Positions 34,404 to 46,655 of a stretch of DNA of 64,000 nucleotides are shown piece by piece. This DNA comes from Archivesica marissinica (lineage: Eukaryota > Mollusca > Bivalvia > Venerida > Vesicomyidae). The stretch's first letter is position 1, and the number at the start of each line of letters is the position of its first letter. A program made the translations under genes and the position numbers. The stretch covers positions 28,021,051-28,085,050 of the forward strand of contig CM026401.1 of NCBI GenBank assembly GCA_014843695.1. The letters are read 5' to 3'. The notes below the pieces were generated by a model. It was not told the DNA's origin. It saw nothing but the letters and a program-made list of their open reading frames with translations, and ran no database searches.

Positions 34404-35926
34404 GCTCCGAATTGATCAGATAGTAAGTTACAGTTGAACTCCTCCGACACGATCAGATAGTAAGTTACAGTCGAACTCCTCCGACACGATCAGACAATAA
34501 GTTACAGTCGAACTCCTCCGACATGATCAGACAGTAAGTTACAGTCGAACTCCTCCGACATGATCAGACAGTAAGTTACAGTTGAACTCCTCCGACACGA
34601 TCAGATAATAAGTTACAGTCTAACTGCTCCGACACGATCAGACAGTAAGTTACAGTTGAACTCCTCCGACACGATCAGACAATAAGTTACAGTTGAACTG
34701 CTCCGACATGATCAGATAATAAGTTACAGTTGAACTCCTCCGACACGATCAGACAATAAGTTACAGTCGAACTCCTCCGACATGATCAGACAGTAAGTTA
34801 CAGTCGAACTCCTCCGACATGATCAGACAGTAAGTTACAGTTGAACTCCTCCGACACGATCAGATAATAAGTTACAGTCCAACTGCTCCGACACGATCAG
34901 ACAGTAAGTTACAGTTGAACTCCTCCGACACGATCAGACAATAAGTTACAGTTGAACTGCTCCGACATGATCAGATAATAAGTTACAGTTGAACTCCTCC
35001 GACACGATCAGACAATAAGTTACAGTTGAACTCCTCCGACACGATCAGACAATAAGTTACAGTTGAACTCCTCCGACACGATCAGACAATAAGTTACAGT
35101 TGAACTCCTCCGACACGATCAGACAATAAGTTACAGTTGAACTCCTCCGACATGATCAGATAATAAGTTACAGTCCAACTGCTCCGACATGATCAGACAA
35201 TAAGTTACAGTTGAACTCCTCCGACACGATCAGATAGTAAGTTACAGTTGAACTCCTCCGACACGATCAGACAATAAGTTACAGTTGAACTCCTCCGACA
35301 CGATCAGACAATAAGTTACAGTTGAACTCCTCCGACACGATCAGACAATAAGTTACAGTTGAACTCCTCCGACACGATCAGACAATAAGTTACAGTTGAA
35401 CTCCTCCGACACGATCAGACAGTAAGTTACAGTTGAACTCCTCCGACACGATCAGACAATAAGTTATAGTTGAACTGCTCCGACACGATCAGACAATAAG
35501 TTACAGTTGAACTCCTCCGACACGATCAGACAGTAAGTTACAGTTGAACTCCTCCGACACGATCAGACAATAAGTTATAGTTGAACTGCTCCGACATGAT
35601 CAGACAATAAGTTACATGATCAGACAGTAAGTTACAGTCAAACTGCTTCGTCATAATCAGACAGTAAGTTAGTCAAACTGCTTCGACATGATTAGACAGT
35701 AAGTTACAGTCAAACTGCTTCGACATGATCAGACAGTAAGTTACAGTCAAACTGCTTCGACATGATCAGACAGTAAGTTACAGTCAAACTGCTTCGTCAT
35801 GATCAGACAGTAAGTTACAGTCAAACTGCTTCGACATGATCAGACAGTAAGTTACAGTCAAACTGCTTTGACATAATCAGACAGTAAGTTACAGTCAAAC
35901 TCCTGATATGATCAGACAGTAAGTTT
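34404..35926. repeat. 37-bp minisatellite, about 41 copies
   Basis: Units with AGTTACAGTTGAACTCCTCC and GACACGATCAGACAATA. A block containing GTCTAACTGCTCC at 34617 and GTCCAACTGCTCC at 34876 is repeated with an offset of 259 bp (seven units). From about 35600 the units shift to CAAACTGCTTCG(A/T)CAT, a distinct right-hand subfamily, with shortened units at 35600-35690. Confidence 0.97.
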
Positions 35927-36012
35927 CGTACAATTTATTGCAATGATTTTGCAAATGATGTAAAAATTAATAGAGTAACAAAGCAAATAAGATCATCTTA
36001 CCGGACATAATT

Positions 36013-36275
36013 GGTCAACATTTCACATAAATTCAACCACAATTTCTGTTGGGTCAATGTTTCACATAAATTGAACCATAATTTCTGTTAGGTCAAAATT
36101 TTACACAAATTGAACCATAACTTCTAATAGGTCAAAATTGAACCATAATTTCTAATAGGTCAAAATTTCACATAAATTCAACCATAATTTCAATTAGGTC
36201 AAAATTTCACATAAATTCAACCATAAATTCTATTAGGTCAAAATTTCATATAAATTCAACCATAAATTCTATTAG
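36013..36275. repeat. 39-bp tandem repeat, about 6.5 diverged copies
   Basis: Units with GGTCAAAATTTCACATAAAT and TCAACCATAATTTCT. The copies differ by several bases each and one is shortened (36130-36150), so the array is older than its neighbours. Confidence 0.9.
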
Positions 36276-38418
36276 CCTATTGTGTATCAATGAGGATTCC
36301 TAGAAATTAATTTTAGTGATTGGTTTGTGTTGACCTTTATGACCGTAAAAGCCAAGCGAAACAAAAATTGCATGGAGCTGTTTTTGGTGAGGCCTGCTCT
36401 TCGCTGGTCCCCAGGTCTCAGCCTTGTCAGCCTTATAGATAATGTTGCACTGTGTATTTCGAGGTGATCTTTAACGCAGGTGTGACTGTATATGATTGAT
36501 TTACCCTTTACTCCATACCAACGCCATGCAACACCTTTAATCACTTCCCACATACGCTGTTATTTATCACCATATACATTGATTGAGTGTGTAGTACAGC
36601 GTGTCTGCTGCTTATCAGCAGTATATAGAGATAACAATGAGTAAATGATCTCTTTTGTTGTGGAGTAAAGGGTTAACTTAACTAAGTTCAATATTGGCTG
36701 GCATTTTCCTGTGTAGAAATTTTCCTTTTCACTTTATAATGTTTGTTCGTTCTTTGTTCTTCTTGGATGGAGAATCAACATTGAGCAAACTTGTTGGCAT
36801 TCCTTGATTGGATTGGAAAACGCCGCGTATTCTATAGGTTATTACTGTTATTATTAACCGTTGAGCCTGTGAGAGGAGAAGCTGCTGTCTTTAGTTTGCC
36901 AATACTAGATTGATTTTTGACAGATAAGTGTGGAAGTGTATCCTCGCTGTCATGTTGTGCGATTGTTTGTTTCCGATCGCCTCTGGTATTTCTGATCACG
37001 TAGGATATTTCATCATAACTTCTTCTCCAGAAGCATGTGTAACAGTTGCTAGAGCCTAGACATCTGTAGCAATTGTAATTAGTAATCAGTTGTATGTGTG
37101 TGGAACTTTTTACGTGTGTCCAGTTACAGTGCGTTGATGAATTCGAAGAGATTGGACTTTCGTTGTTAGAAATCTATATTGATTTCCAGCTGTTGGGTAT
37201 GTCTTTGTTTAATTGCTGAATAATTGACATGTTAATTTTTTATACTGTACAATTGTTTTGCTGTGATTGATAGCTTAGCACTAATTTCAGAGATAATTAA
37301 ACATTATTTGATTAATGTATTTTAGTTAGTGTGGCATAAATATTGCATTGGCTTTGCAAATAGTGTTGGATTGACTTGTTATGTTAGATTTATTTTGTGG
37401 AGTGCTTGAAATTATAGTTGTTATAATTGCTCTTTACAGAGTTACTTACTATCACGGAGAACAATAGTAACTGTTGTGATTGTTTTAACCGGTTTGTCAA
37501 AATCTATGGTTTCGTGGAATAATTATTGTTTGTATTTTGGCGTCCAACAGTAAGTTGATCAGACTTCACAGCCGAGCTGCAGTTTTTGTTGCACTTTACA
37601 TAACTTGATTTGGATAGCAGTATTGTACACAGTGAGTGGATTACCAGATTCCTCACTATTGCTATTCCATAATCCATGGCTCTGAACATTCCCCCCCCCC
37701 CCCAATATCAGTGGCATTTTCAGGTACTACTTAAAGATGTGTTGTTTTATCAAGGTCTCACCTCCAGCTTGAGATCTTTTCATCATTGATACCCAGCCAG
37801 CTTCTCAAATGATTAAAATTGGCAGCTAGAGAAGAATTCACCCTCTACCTGTATTGGAGCCACATGGTGTACATGTGTTGCTGTAAGAATAGCTTATTGT
37901 GAGGACTGCTCTTTGTGTACTTACAGTACTTTGGTTTTGAAGATATGAAATGTATTGCCAGCCTCCATGGCTTATCTGGTTTATACAATAAGCCCATTTA
38001 GGCTGACACATTCTGTATTGATTGTTTCTCCATAATTGTAATGAGACTTGTAAATTATGATACTGTTCTTTGGGGAGAGATTGATTTCTATGCCAACTTT
38101 TTATGTAATTGAAAAACACCAGCGTTGCTTAATATTAAATGAAGTGTTCAATAGGTGTGTGGAATTGCTAACCTATAACCAGTATCAGTTGGTCACCAGG
38201 TTAGGGCTTGGGTTTAGGTTTATATTCAATTCAAACTTTATTTATTGTTGGAGATTTACAAAACAAATAACAGTAGCATTATAGCAGCTAATATAGCTAT
38301 ATACTAATATATCGACAGACAATAATTTATTATAGTAATAGACAAACAACTTTAATAGATCTATAAAATAATATCAACATTCATTATGTGTTATTAAAAA
38401 GGATTAAAGTGTTAAGAT
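36276..38418. other. Longest non-repetitive stretch, no gene recognised
   Basis: About 2.1 kb. It contains a 13-C run at 37691-37703. All reading frames are short; the minus frames 37838-38119 and 36287-36553 have no domain I recognise. It resembles intronic or intergenic sequence. Confidence 0.4.
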
Positions 38419-38707
38419 ACATTGAATACACGGTCCGCCTCCATGGTCTAGTGGTTAAGGTCGCTGACTTGTATACCACTGTAACCTATCATCACTGGTT
38501 CGAGCCCCGCTCAGGCCGTGTCTCATTTATATGAAAAAGTTGGCAGTTTCTTACGGAGGTTGGTGCACCCAAGTACTGGTTAACCGCTGGAGCCTGCCCA
38601 GGAAAGGTGTTGTTAAGTAAACTGCCCGCCGGCTATATAGCCCGAAATGGTGCTGATGCAGGCGTAAAACCCGAAATATAAAAATATAAATAAAAACATT
38701 GAATACA
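38419..38707 (+). mobile_element. SINE family B, full length, with 12-bp target-site duplication
   Basis: The element spans 38431-38695. The tRNA-like head is GCCTCCATGGTCTAGTGGTT (A box TCTAGTGG) and CTGGTTCGAGCCCCGC (B box). The body is TTTATATGAAAAAGTTGGCA, GGAGCCTGCCCAGGAAAGG and CTGATGCAGGCGTAAAACCC. The tail is a short A/T-rich AAATATAAATAAAA. The perfect direct repeat ACATTGAATACA lies at 38419-38430 and 38696-38707. This is the reference copy for family B in the window. Confidence 0.93.
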
Positions 38708-38810
38708 ACATAGTATATATTAAGATTCAAGATAAAACATGGGAGTATGATGGACACACTGCTGATGGGGGAGGCTGTATGGCCAGTCCACACTTAGTGC
38801 TAACACCGAT

Positions 38811-39019
38811 ATGTTTGCCTGCTGAGTAAATAAAATCACATTTGCAAACAACATAGATCCGGATCAGCCACGGCATTACAAGTGTTCTAGCTCCACTATC
38901 CTGCTCCACTAACCAAATAGCAAACAGCATAGAGCCTGATCAGATTCTGTACCATCTGATATGGCTCTATGCCCGTTTTCAAAAGTGATTTTTATCTGCC
39001 GCTAGCGTGCAAAGGGTTA
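38811..39019. mobile_element. Palindromic MITE copy
   Basis: It contains TTTGCAAACAACATAGATCC, a GCAAACAGCATAGAGCCTGA arm and the terminal CTAGCGTGCAAAGGGTTAA. It is the reverse-orientation relative of the copy at 49119-49348: both share the CCTGCTGAG...AATAAAATCACATTTGC side. The left terminal inverted repeat is eroded. Confidence 0.8.
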
Positions 39020-39433
39020 AAGCAAATATCGATTTTGCGTAACAATTAATTTTTATATAAATTAACCGTGTACCTGCTGATACTGCTGATGTTAAATTGT
39101 GATTACCTAGTAGTTACTAGTACTGAACAATAGGAGCTGCGAAATATTTTCTTCTGTGTCAGCTGGCGATTTTAAGAACCACTGCTTGTTGCAACTGCCA
39201 TTGTTAAAATGATTTATCTCCATTATAGAAACGATTCAGGGCTCAACTTGGAGGCAATCCTATACAGTCGGCCTGTGTTTAACGATCATCTTCGAATAAA
39301 GACCTCCGTTCATTATTTTGATTACACATTGAGCCATTTATCACTGTATTTATTTTCCAAATATAGACTACTTGTTGACAAGGGTCACCTCTTGTATTTG
39401 CCGAGAATGGTCTATAAAGACGGATTTGACTAG
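39020..39433. other. Unique spacer
   Basis: About 410 bp, no gene recognised. The plus frame 39209-39433 has no known domain. Confidence 0.35.
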
Positions 39434-39540
39434 TACAGTCAAACCTGTCTTAAGCAGCCAACCAAGGGAATTACAGAAAGTGGCTGCTTAGCACAGGTGG
39501 CTGCTTAATAGAGGTGATCACTAACACAGGGTTGACTGTA
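39434..39540. mobile_element. 107-bp MITE with CAGTCAAACCTG ends
   Basis: The ends TACAGTCAAACCTG and CAGGGTTGACTGTA are inverted repeats with one mismatch. The flanking TA on both sides fits a Tc1/mariner-type TA target site. The inside has repeated GGCTGCTTA phrases (TAAGCAGCC, GTGGCTGCTTAGCAC, GTGGCTGCTTAATAG). A related degenerate copy lies at 45160-45350. Confidence 0.78.
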
Positions 39541-39818
39541 CATTTAATGCTAACAGGCTACCATTAAACAATTTGTTTGTAGTTACGGTTGGATCTATAT
39601 CATTTGATCTACATGTGTCTGTAATGATATTTAATTGTGTCAAGACAGCTGTGACATCAGATAGCTGTGATGTGAAACATGTGTGGCATTAATGGTGAAG
39701 GAACGTAGTCTAGTCTATATTTCAACCAGTCACATTGCTTAAAGAATTCACACAATCACATTTCTTATGACAAAGTTATAGTAATTTGAAATGTAAAGAC
39801 TCTGTTGTAAAGCTGAAG
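39541..39818. other. Unique spacer
   Basis: Nothing recognised. Confidence 0.35.
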
Positions 39819-42221
39819 TCTGTCCATGCTATCAGTGACCTGGGATTCCAAGTGTGTCCATGCTATCAGTGACCTGTGATTCAAAGTGTGTCCATGCTAT
39901 CAGTGACCTGGGATTCAAAGTGTGTCCATGCTATCAGTGACCTGGGATTCCAAGTGTGTCTGTCCATGCTATCAGTGATTCCAAGTGTGTCTGTCCATGC
40001 TATCAGTGACCTGTGATTCCAAGTGTGTCTGTCCATGCTATCAGTGACCTGTGATTCCAAGTGTGTCTGTCCATGCTATCAGTGACCTGGGATTCTGAGT
40101 GTGTCTGTCCATGCTATCAGTGACCTGGGATTCTAAGTGTGTCTGTCCATGCTATCAGTGACCTGGGATTCCAAGTGTGTCTGTCCATGCTATCAGTGAC
40201 CTGGGATTCCAAGTGTGTCTGTCCATGCTATCAGTGACCTGGGATTCCAAGTGTGTCTGTCCATGCTATCAGTGACCTGGGATTCCAAGTGTGTCTGTCC
40301 ATGCTATCAGTGATTCCAAGTGTGTCTGTCCATGCTATCAGTGACCTGGGATTCTAAGTGTCTGTCCATGCTATCAGTGACCTGTGATTTCAAGTGTGTC
40401 TGTCCATGCTATCAGTGATTCCAAGTGTGTCTGTCCATGCTATCAGTGATTCCAAGTGTGTCTGTCCATGCTATCAGTGACCTGTGATTCCAAGTGTGTC
40501 TGTCCATGCTATCAGTGACCTGCGATTCCAAGTGTGTCTGTCCATGCTATCAGTGACCTGGGATTCTGAGTGTGTCTGTCCATGCTATCAGTGATTCCAA
40601 GTGTGTCTGTCCATGCTATCAGTGATTCTAAGTGTGTCTGTCCATGCTATCAGTGACCTGGGATTCCAAGTGTGTCTGTCCATGCTATCAGTGACCTGTG
40701 ATTCCAAGTGTGTCTGTCCATGCTATCAGTGACCTGGGATTCTAAGTGTGTCTGTCCATGCTATCAGTGACCTGGGATTCTAAGTGTGTCTGTCCATGCT
40801 ATCAGTGACCTGGGATTCTAAGTGTGTCTGTCCATGCTATCAGTGACCTGGGATTCTAAGTGTCTGTCCATGCTATCAGTGACCTGGGATTCCAAGTGTG
40901 TCTGTCCATGCTATCAGTGACCTGTGATTCCAAGTGTGTCTGTCCATGCTATCAGTGACCTGGGATTCCAAGTGTGTCTGTCCATGCTATCAGTGACCTG
41001 GGATTCCAAGTGTGTCTGTCCATGCTATCAGTGACCTGTGATTCCAAGTGTGTCCATGCTATCAGTGACCTGGGATTCCAAGTGTGTCTGTCCATGCTAT
41101 CAGTGACCTGGGATTCTGAGTGTGTCTGTCCATGCTATCAGTGATTCCAAGTGTGTCTGTCCATGCTATCAGTGATTCTAAGTGTGTCTGTCCATGCTAT
41201 CAGTGACCTGGTATTCCAAGTGTGTCTGTCCATGCTATCAGTGACCTGTGATTCCAAGTGTGTCTGTCCATGCTATCAGTGACCTGGGATTCTAAGTGTG
41301 TCTGTCCATGCTATCAGTGACCTGGGATTCCAAGTGCGTCTGTCCATGCTATCAGTGACCTGGGATTCCAAGTGTGTCTGTCCATGCTATCAGTGACCTG
41401 GGATTCCAAGTGTGTCTGTCCATGCTATCAGTGACCTGTGATTCCAAGTGTGTCCATGCTATCAGTGACCTGGGATTCCAAGTGTGTCTGTCCATGCTAT
41501 CAGTGACCTGGGATTCTGAGTGTGTCTGTCCATGCTATCAGTGATTCCAAGTGTGTCTGTCCATGCTATCAGTGATTCTAAGTGTGTCTGTCCATGCTAT
41601 CAGTGACCTGGTATTCCAAGTGTGTCTGTCCATGCTATCAGTGACCTGTGATTCCAAGTGTGTCTGTCCATGCTATCAGTGACCAGGGATTCTAAGTGTG
41701 TCTGTCCATGCTATCAGTGACCTGGGATTCTAAGTGTGTCTGTCCATGCTATCAGTGACCTGGGATTCTAAGTGTGTCTGTCCATGCTATCAGTGACCTG
41801 GGATTCTAAGTGTCTGTCCATTCTATCAGTGACCTGGGATTCCAAGTGTGTCTGTCCATGCTATCAGTGACCTGGGATTCTAAGTGTCTGTCCATGCTAT
41901 CAGTGACCTGGGATTCCAAGTGTGTCTGTCCATGCTATCAGTGACCTGGGATTCCAAGTGTGTCTGTCCATGCTATCAGTGACCTGGGATTCCAAGTGTG
42001 TCTGTCCATGCTATCAGTGACCTGGGATTCCAAGTGTGTCTGTCCATGCTATCAGTGACATGGGATTCCAAGTGTGTCTGTCCATGCTATCAGTGACCTG
42101 GGATTCCATGTGTGTCTGTCCATGCTATCAGTAACCTGGGATTCCAAGTGTGTCTGTCCATGCTATCAGTGACCTGGGATTCTAAGTGTGTCTGTCCATG
42201 CTATCAGTGACCTGGGATTCA
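39819..42221. repeat. 38/34/30-bp minisatellite, about 64 copies
   Basis: Units with TCTGTCCATGCTATCAGTGA and CCTGGGATTCCAAGTGTG. Short units lack CCTGGGA (so GTGATTCCAAG follows directly) or lack TCTG. The rare markers CCTGGTATTCC (41208 and 41608) and GTGTGTCCATGC (41049 and 41449) recur at an offset of exactly 400 bp, revealing a duplicated block. The left edge (39819-39960) lacks the TCTG tetramer in most units. Confidence 0.98.
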
Positions 42222-43186
42222 TGGCTGATATAACTATTGTGTCTAATTGTGCCTTTGTTTTTTTTTGTCATCTTTCTATTTTGCCATGGAGAAATTAAAA
42301 GAACAGAACAAAAAGACGATCAAATGAAAACATTCTTCCCAAGATTAAACGATGGCCAAATGAAGCGATACCAAAATTGTCCATTTATCATTTTATTAGT
42401 TAATTTGCCCAGCTGAAACACAAAGATGATAAAGCGACCATTTTGCACTGTAAAATAAAGGAAAAATGACAATTTGCCAATGTTCATTTTGTTGCACATG
42501 TATTTTCATTCTACATCAGTCACAGTCAAATAAAAACATTGTAAAATGACAACACATTCATTTTAGACATATTTTATTCATCATTGTTTACATCATGTTG
42601 TAACATTAATATACAAGAACATCTGGATTAAATCGAAATCTTTTGACAAAGTGACAATGGCAAGGATCAGCCACCATATAATATACCCCACCCCCCACAT
42701 ACACACCAATGTACTTATGACTTTCCTGCGGTTTTTGCAATTTTAGTGAACATTAACTGCACACTCCACATGCTACAGAGCATACATAATTGACAAGTAG
42801 TGATGTTTATTTTCTAAGCATGAGCATTGTGAGAATGGTATGCATGCTGTATGGAGATACTTGGAGTGCCAGGCAGTCAATTATATACCAGTGTGTGCCC
42901 AACTAATTACTTCTATATGCAGCAGCAACATTCTCCAAGGTTTTTATGAATATTATTTGTATCAGTGTTGAGAGAAAGGAAACTAGCGTTTACACACTAT
43001 GTAGATGGTGGTCATAAAGCAGCAAGAGATTATGTGGAGTTGCATATGGTTCACAAGGAAGCAGTTCTTGTAATGCTGCAGTTATGTGTGCTGCTGCCAT
43101 TACCAGTTTTAATGTTGCATTTTATTGTTTGTAATGAATAAACGGCTTCCGGTATAATTGCAATCATACATCAGCATATTGCCACA
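42222..43186. other. Unique AT-rich stretch
   Basis: About 960 bp, no gene recognised. Around 42280-42500 short phrases such as CAAATGAAAACATT and GATGATAAAGCGACC recur loosely, which may be a very old tandem array. Confidence 0.4.
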
Positions 43187-43310
43187 AGTGTTGTGTAGCT
43201 GCAGGCATTGTGTAGCTGCAAACATTGCGTAGTTGCAAACATTGCATAGCTGCAAACATTGCATAGCTGCAAGCGTTGCATAGCTGCAAGTGTAGTTGCA
43301 AACATTGCGA
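43187..43310. repeat. 17-bp minisatellite, about 7 copies
   Basis: Units of CATTGCATAGCTGCAAA type with GCGTAGT, GTGTAGC and AGCGTT variants. Confidence 0.92.
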
Positions 43311-43336
43311 ATTATTCATGCTCTTGTTCATTGCTG

Positions 43337-43626
43337 TTGGGACTTGATATACCTGGATATGTTATGAATCAGCCAGGTTCAGCTGTTGGGACTTCATCAA
43401 ATTATGAATCAGCCAGGTTCGGCTGTTGGGACTTGATATACCTGGATATGTTATGAATCAGCCAGGTTCAGCTGTTGGGACTTCATCAAATTATGAATCA
43501 GCCAGGTTCGGCTGTTGGGACTTCATCAAATTATGAATCAGCCAGGTTCGGCTGTTGGGACTTCATCAAATTATGAATCAGCCAGGTTCGGCTGTTGGGA
43601 CGTCATCAAATTATGAATCAGCCAGT
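43337..43626. repeat. 40/43-bp tandem repeat, about 7 copies
   Basis: Units with CAGCCAGGTTCGGCTGTTGG followed either by GACTTCATCAAATTATGAAT or by GACTTGATATACCTGGATAT plus GTTATGAAT. The two unit types alternate in the first half and then only the first continues. Confidence 0.94.
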
Positions 43627-43631
43627 TTGGT

Positions 43632-44882
43632 TGTAGACTGGTACAGCAAATACACCCGCTCCTGTGCTAATATGATTGGATACATTGGATACAGTCTAAT
43701 CTATACATTTGTAGACTGGTACAGCAAATACACCCGCTCCTGTACTAATATGATTGGATACAGTCTAATCTATACATTTGTAGACTGGTACAGCAAATAC
43801 ACCCGCTCCTGTACTAATATGATTGGATACATTGGATACAGTCTAATCTATACATTTGTAGACTGGTACAGCAAATACACCCGCTCCTGTACTAATATGA
43901 TTGGATACAGTCTAATCTATACATTTGTAGACTGGTACAGCAAATACACCCGCTCCTGTACTAATATGATTGGATACAGTCTAATCTATACATTTGTAGA
44001 CTTGTACAGCAAATACACCCTCTCCTGTACTAATATGATTGGATACATTGGATACAGTCTAATCTATACATTTGTAGACTGGTACAGCAAATACACCCTC
44101 TCCTGTACTAATATGATTGGATACATTGGATACAGTCTAATCTATACATTTGTAGACTGGTACAGCAAATACACCCTCTCCTGTACTAATATGATTGGAT
44201 ACATTGGATACAGTCTAATCTATACATTTGTAGACTGGTACAGCAAATACACCCTCTCCTATACTAATATGATTGGATACATTGGATACAGTCTAATCTA
44301 TTCATTTGTAAACTGGTACAGCAAATACACCCTCTCCTGTACTAATATGATTGGATACATTGGATACAGTCTAATCTATCATTTGTAAACTGGTACAGCA
44401 AATACACCCTCTCCTGTACTAATATGATTGGATACATTGGATACAGTCTAATCTATACATTTGTAAACTGGTACAGCAAATACACCCTCTCCTGTACTAA
44501 TATGATTGGATACATTGGATACAGTCTAATCTATACATTTGTAGACTGGTACAGCAAATACACCCTCTCCTGTACTAATATGATTGGATACATTGGATAC
44601 AGTCTAATCTATACATGTGTAGACTGGTACAGCAAATACACCCTCTCCTGTACTAATATGATTGGATACATTGGATACAGTCTAATCTATACATTTGTAG
44701 ACTGGTACAGCAAATGCACCCTCTCCTGTACTAATATGATTGGATACAGTCTAATCTATACATTTGTAGACTGGTACAGCAAATACACCCTCTCCTGTAC
44801 TAATATGATTGGATACAGTCTAATCTATACATTTGTAGACTTGTACAGCAAATACACCCTCTCCTGTACTAATATGATTGGT
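43632..44882. repeat. 78/69-bp tandem repeat, about 17 copies
   Basis: Units with GTAGACTGGTACAGCAAATA, CACCCTCTCCTGTACTAATA and GATACAGTCTAATCTATACA. A 9-bp segment (one of two GATACATTG copies) is missing in short units. The plus strand is open for 277 codons in units reading WYSKYTLSCTNMIGYIGYSL, until a 1-bp deletion at about 44380 shifts the frame; the same frame resumes at 44424-44888. CCCGCTCC units form the left and CCCTCTCC units the right half. Confidence 0.96.
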
Positions 44883-44888
44883 TATTGA

Positions 44889-45159
44889 AGGCTGTATAGC
44901 ATGTGATATGTTAGCTTCTATTGATCTCTTCATAGCAGACCTGCAGTTAATTGAATACTATTATAGGGCTGTAATTCTCTAGGAAATTGTCTTATTAATC
45001 AAATAAATGTTATTTAATAACTTTTAAGAAGAATTTGTGATGTGAAGCAGTAGATTTGTTTGCGTCTTATTGGAAGAAATAAATGTATGTAAGATAAGTT
45101 ATCGTGTCTGCATTCACACAATAAATTTGCTGTCTTTCCCTTGTAAGTTGTATGGGAGG
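44889..45159. other. Unique spacer
   Basis: Nothing recognised. Confidence 0.35.
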
Positions 45160-45490
45160 ATGTGATCAAATTTGTCTTAAGCAGCCAGTCGAGGAAGTCA
45201 CAGAAATTGGCTGCTGCTTAGCACAGGTTACTGCTTAATTGAGATTAAATATTATATTAAATATAAGTTAAATATTGGGAATGTGAAAAATGGCTGATTA
45301 ATGCAGGTTGGCTGCTTAATAGAGGTAACCACAAACAAGTATAACTGTAGAACAATGGCGGGTCAAACGATTAGCTGTTTAGGTAAAGTGGCTGCCTAAT
45401 TGAGCTAACTATCAAGCAATTGCCACATAGAGAATATGATAATTGGCTGCCTACAAAAGGTTGGCAGCTTAATTAATATAGATGACTGCT
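45160..45490. mobile_element. Degenerate relative of the CAGTCAAACCTG MITE
   Basis: CAAATTTGTCTTAAGCAGCC, GGCTGCTGCTTAGCACAGGT and GGTTGGCTGCTTAATAGAGG match the inside of the element at 39434. It ends around GTATAACTGTAG. Additional GGCTGCCTA phrases continue to about 45490, suggesting a second adjacent degenerate copy. Confidence 0.6.
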
Positions 45491-45557
45491 AACATAGGTC
45501 TTGTAAAATGACAAGAATCGGGTAGCTTGTCATATATATGGTTATAACATTTGTCTC

Positions 45558-45640
45558 TAATCTCAAACTCAATGTCAAGCTCTGTGATTGTTCGAGTCGA
45601 TAGATCAAATTTGAAACTCGACCAATCAATCTAGACTGAG
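45558..45640. mobile_element. Small fold-back element, copy 1
   Basis: TCTCAAACTC at the left and GAAACTCGACCAATCAATCT at the right resemble the element at 55017-55106. The arms are imperfect inverted repeats around TTGTTCGAGTCG. Confidence 0.45.
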
Positions 45641-45679
45641 GGGCCTGTTCATAGTGAGTGAAGTATCCCACACTCACAG

Positions 45680-46428
45680 TAATCTCCCTTTATCATGCAT
45701 ATATTTAATAATGTCCAGTAATCTCCCTTTATCATGCATATATTTAATAATGTCCAGTAATCTCCCTTTATCATGCATATATTTAATAATGTCCAGTAAT
45801 CTCCCTTTATCATGCATATATTTAATAATGTTCAGTAATCTCCCTTTATCATGCATATATTTAGTTATGTCTAGTAATCTCCCTTTATATATTTAATAAT
45901 GTCCAGTAATCTCCCTTTATCATGCATATATTTAAAATGTCCAGTAATCTCCCTTTATCATGCATATATTTAATAATGTCCAGTAATCTCCCTTTATCAT
46001 GCATATATTTAATAATGTCCAGTTATCTCTCTTTATCATGCATATATTTAATAATGTCCAGTAATCTCCCTTTATCATGCATATATTTAATAATGTCCAG
46101 TATTCTCCCTTTATCATGCATATATTTAATAATGTCCAGTTATCTCTCTTTATCATGCATATATTTAATAATGTCCAGTATTCTCCCTTTATCATGCATA
46201 TATTTAGTTATGTCTAGTAATCTCCCTTTATATATTTAATAATGTCCAGTTATCTCTCTTTATCATGCATATATTTAGAAATGTGCAGTAATCTCCCTTT
46301 ATCATGAATATATTTAGAAATGTGCAGTAATCTCCCTTTATCATGCATATATTTAGAAATGTGCAGTAATCTCCCTTTATCATGCATATATTTAGAAATG
46401 TGCAGTAATCTCCCTTTATCAAGCATTA
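45680..46428. repeat. 39-bp minisatellite, about 19 copies
   Basis: Units with CAGTAATCTCCCTTTATCAT and GCATATATTTAATAATGTC. Variants are TATTCTCC, TTATCTCTC, a short unit lacking CATGCA..., and an AGAAATGTG subfamily on the right (46260-46428). A block with TTTAGTTATGTCTAGTAATC recurs at about 45861 and 46203. Confidence 0.96.
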
Positions 46429-46445
46429 TTCTATTTAGTAATCTG

Positions 46446-46655
46446 TGTTGTGTCCGTGGTCCAGTGGTAGAGTGTCGGATTTGATACACGGTCAGGCCAC
46501 GTATGTAGTGTCATTGAGCAAGGCACCTCACACACATTGCTTAGTACTGGTTAATCACTTAGGTCGGCTAATCCTGCCCAGGACACCATGTCTAGGTCTC
46601 CGCAAGGGGTTTCACATTAATGGAACATACATACATAAAATGTAAAAATAAAACT
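46446..46655 (+). mobile_element. SINE family D copy
   Basis: A tRNA-like head, TGTCCGTGGTCCAGTGGTAG, is followed by GAGCAAGGCACCTCACACAC, TTGCTTAGTACTGGTTAATC and the tail GGTCTCCGCAAGGGGTTTCA, ending in an A-rich CATACATAAAATG run. The B box is decayed. A second copy lies at 47342-47560. Confidence 0.72.

Noticed and set aside
34404..35926. Regular 37-bp repeats, resembling a CRISPR array at first sight
   Set aside because: Units follow each other with no unique spacers, and the context is eukaryotic.
38437..38520. tRNA gene
   Set aside because: Same reasoning: SINE family B with a 12-bp target-site duplication, and too long a variable region.
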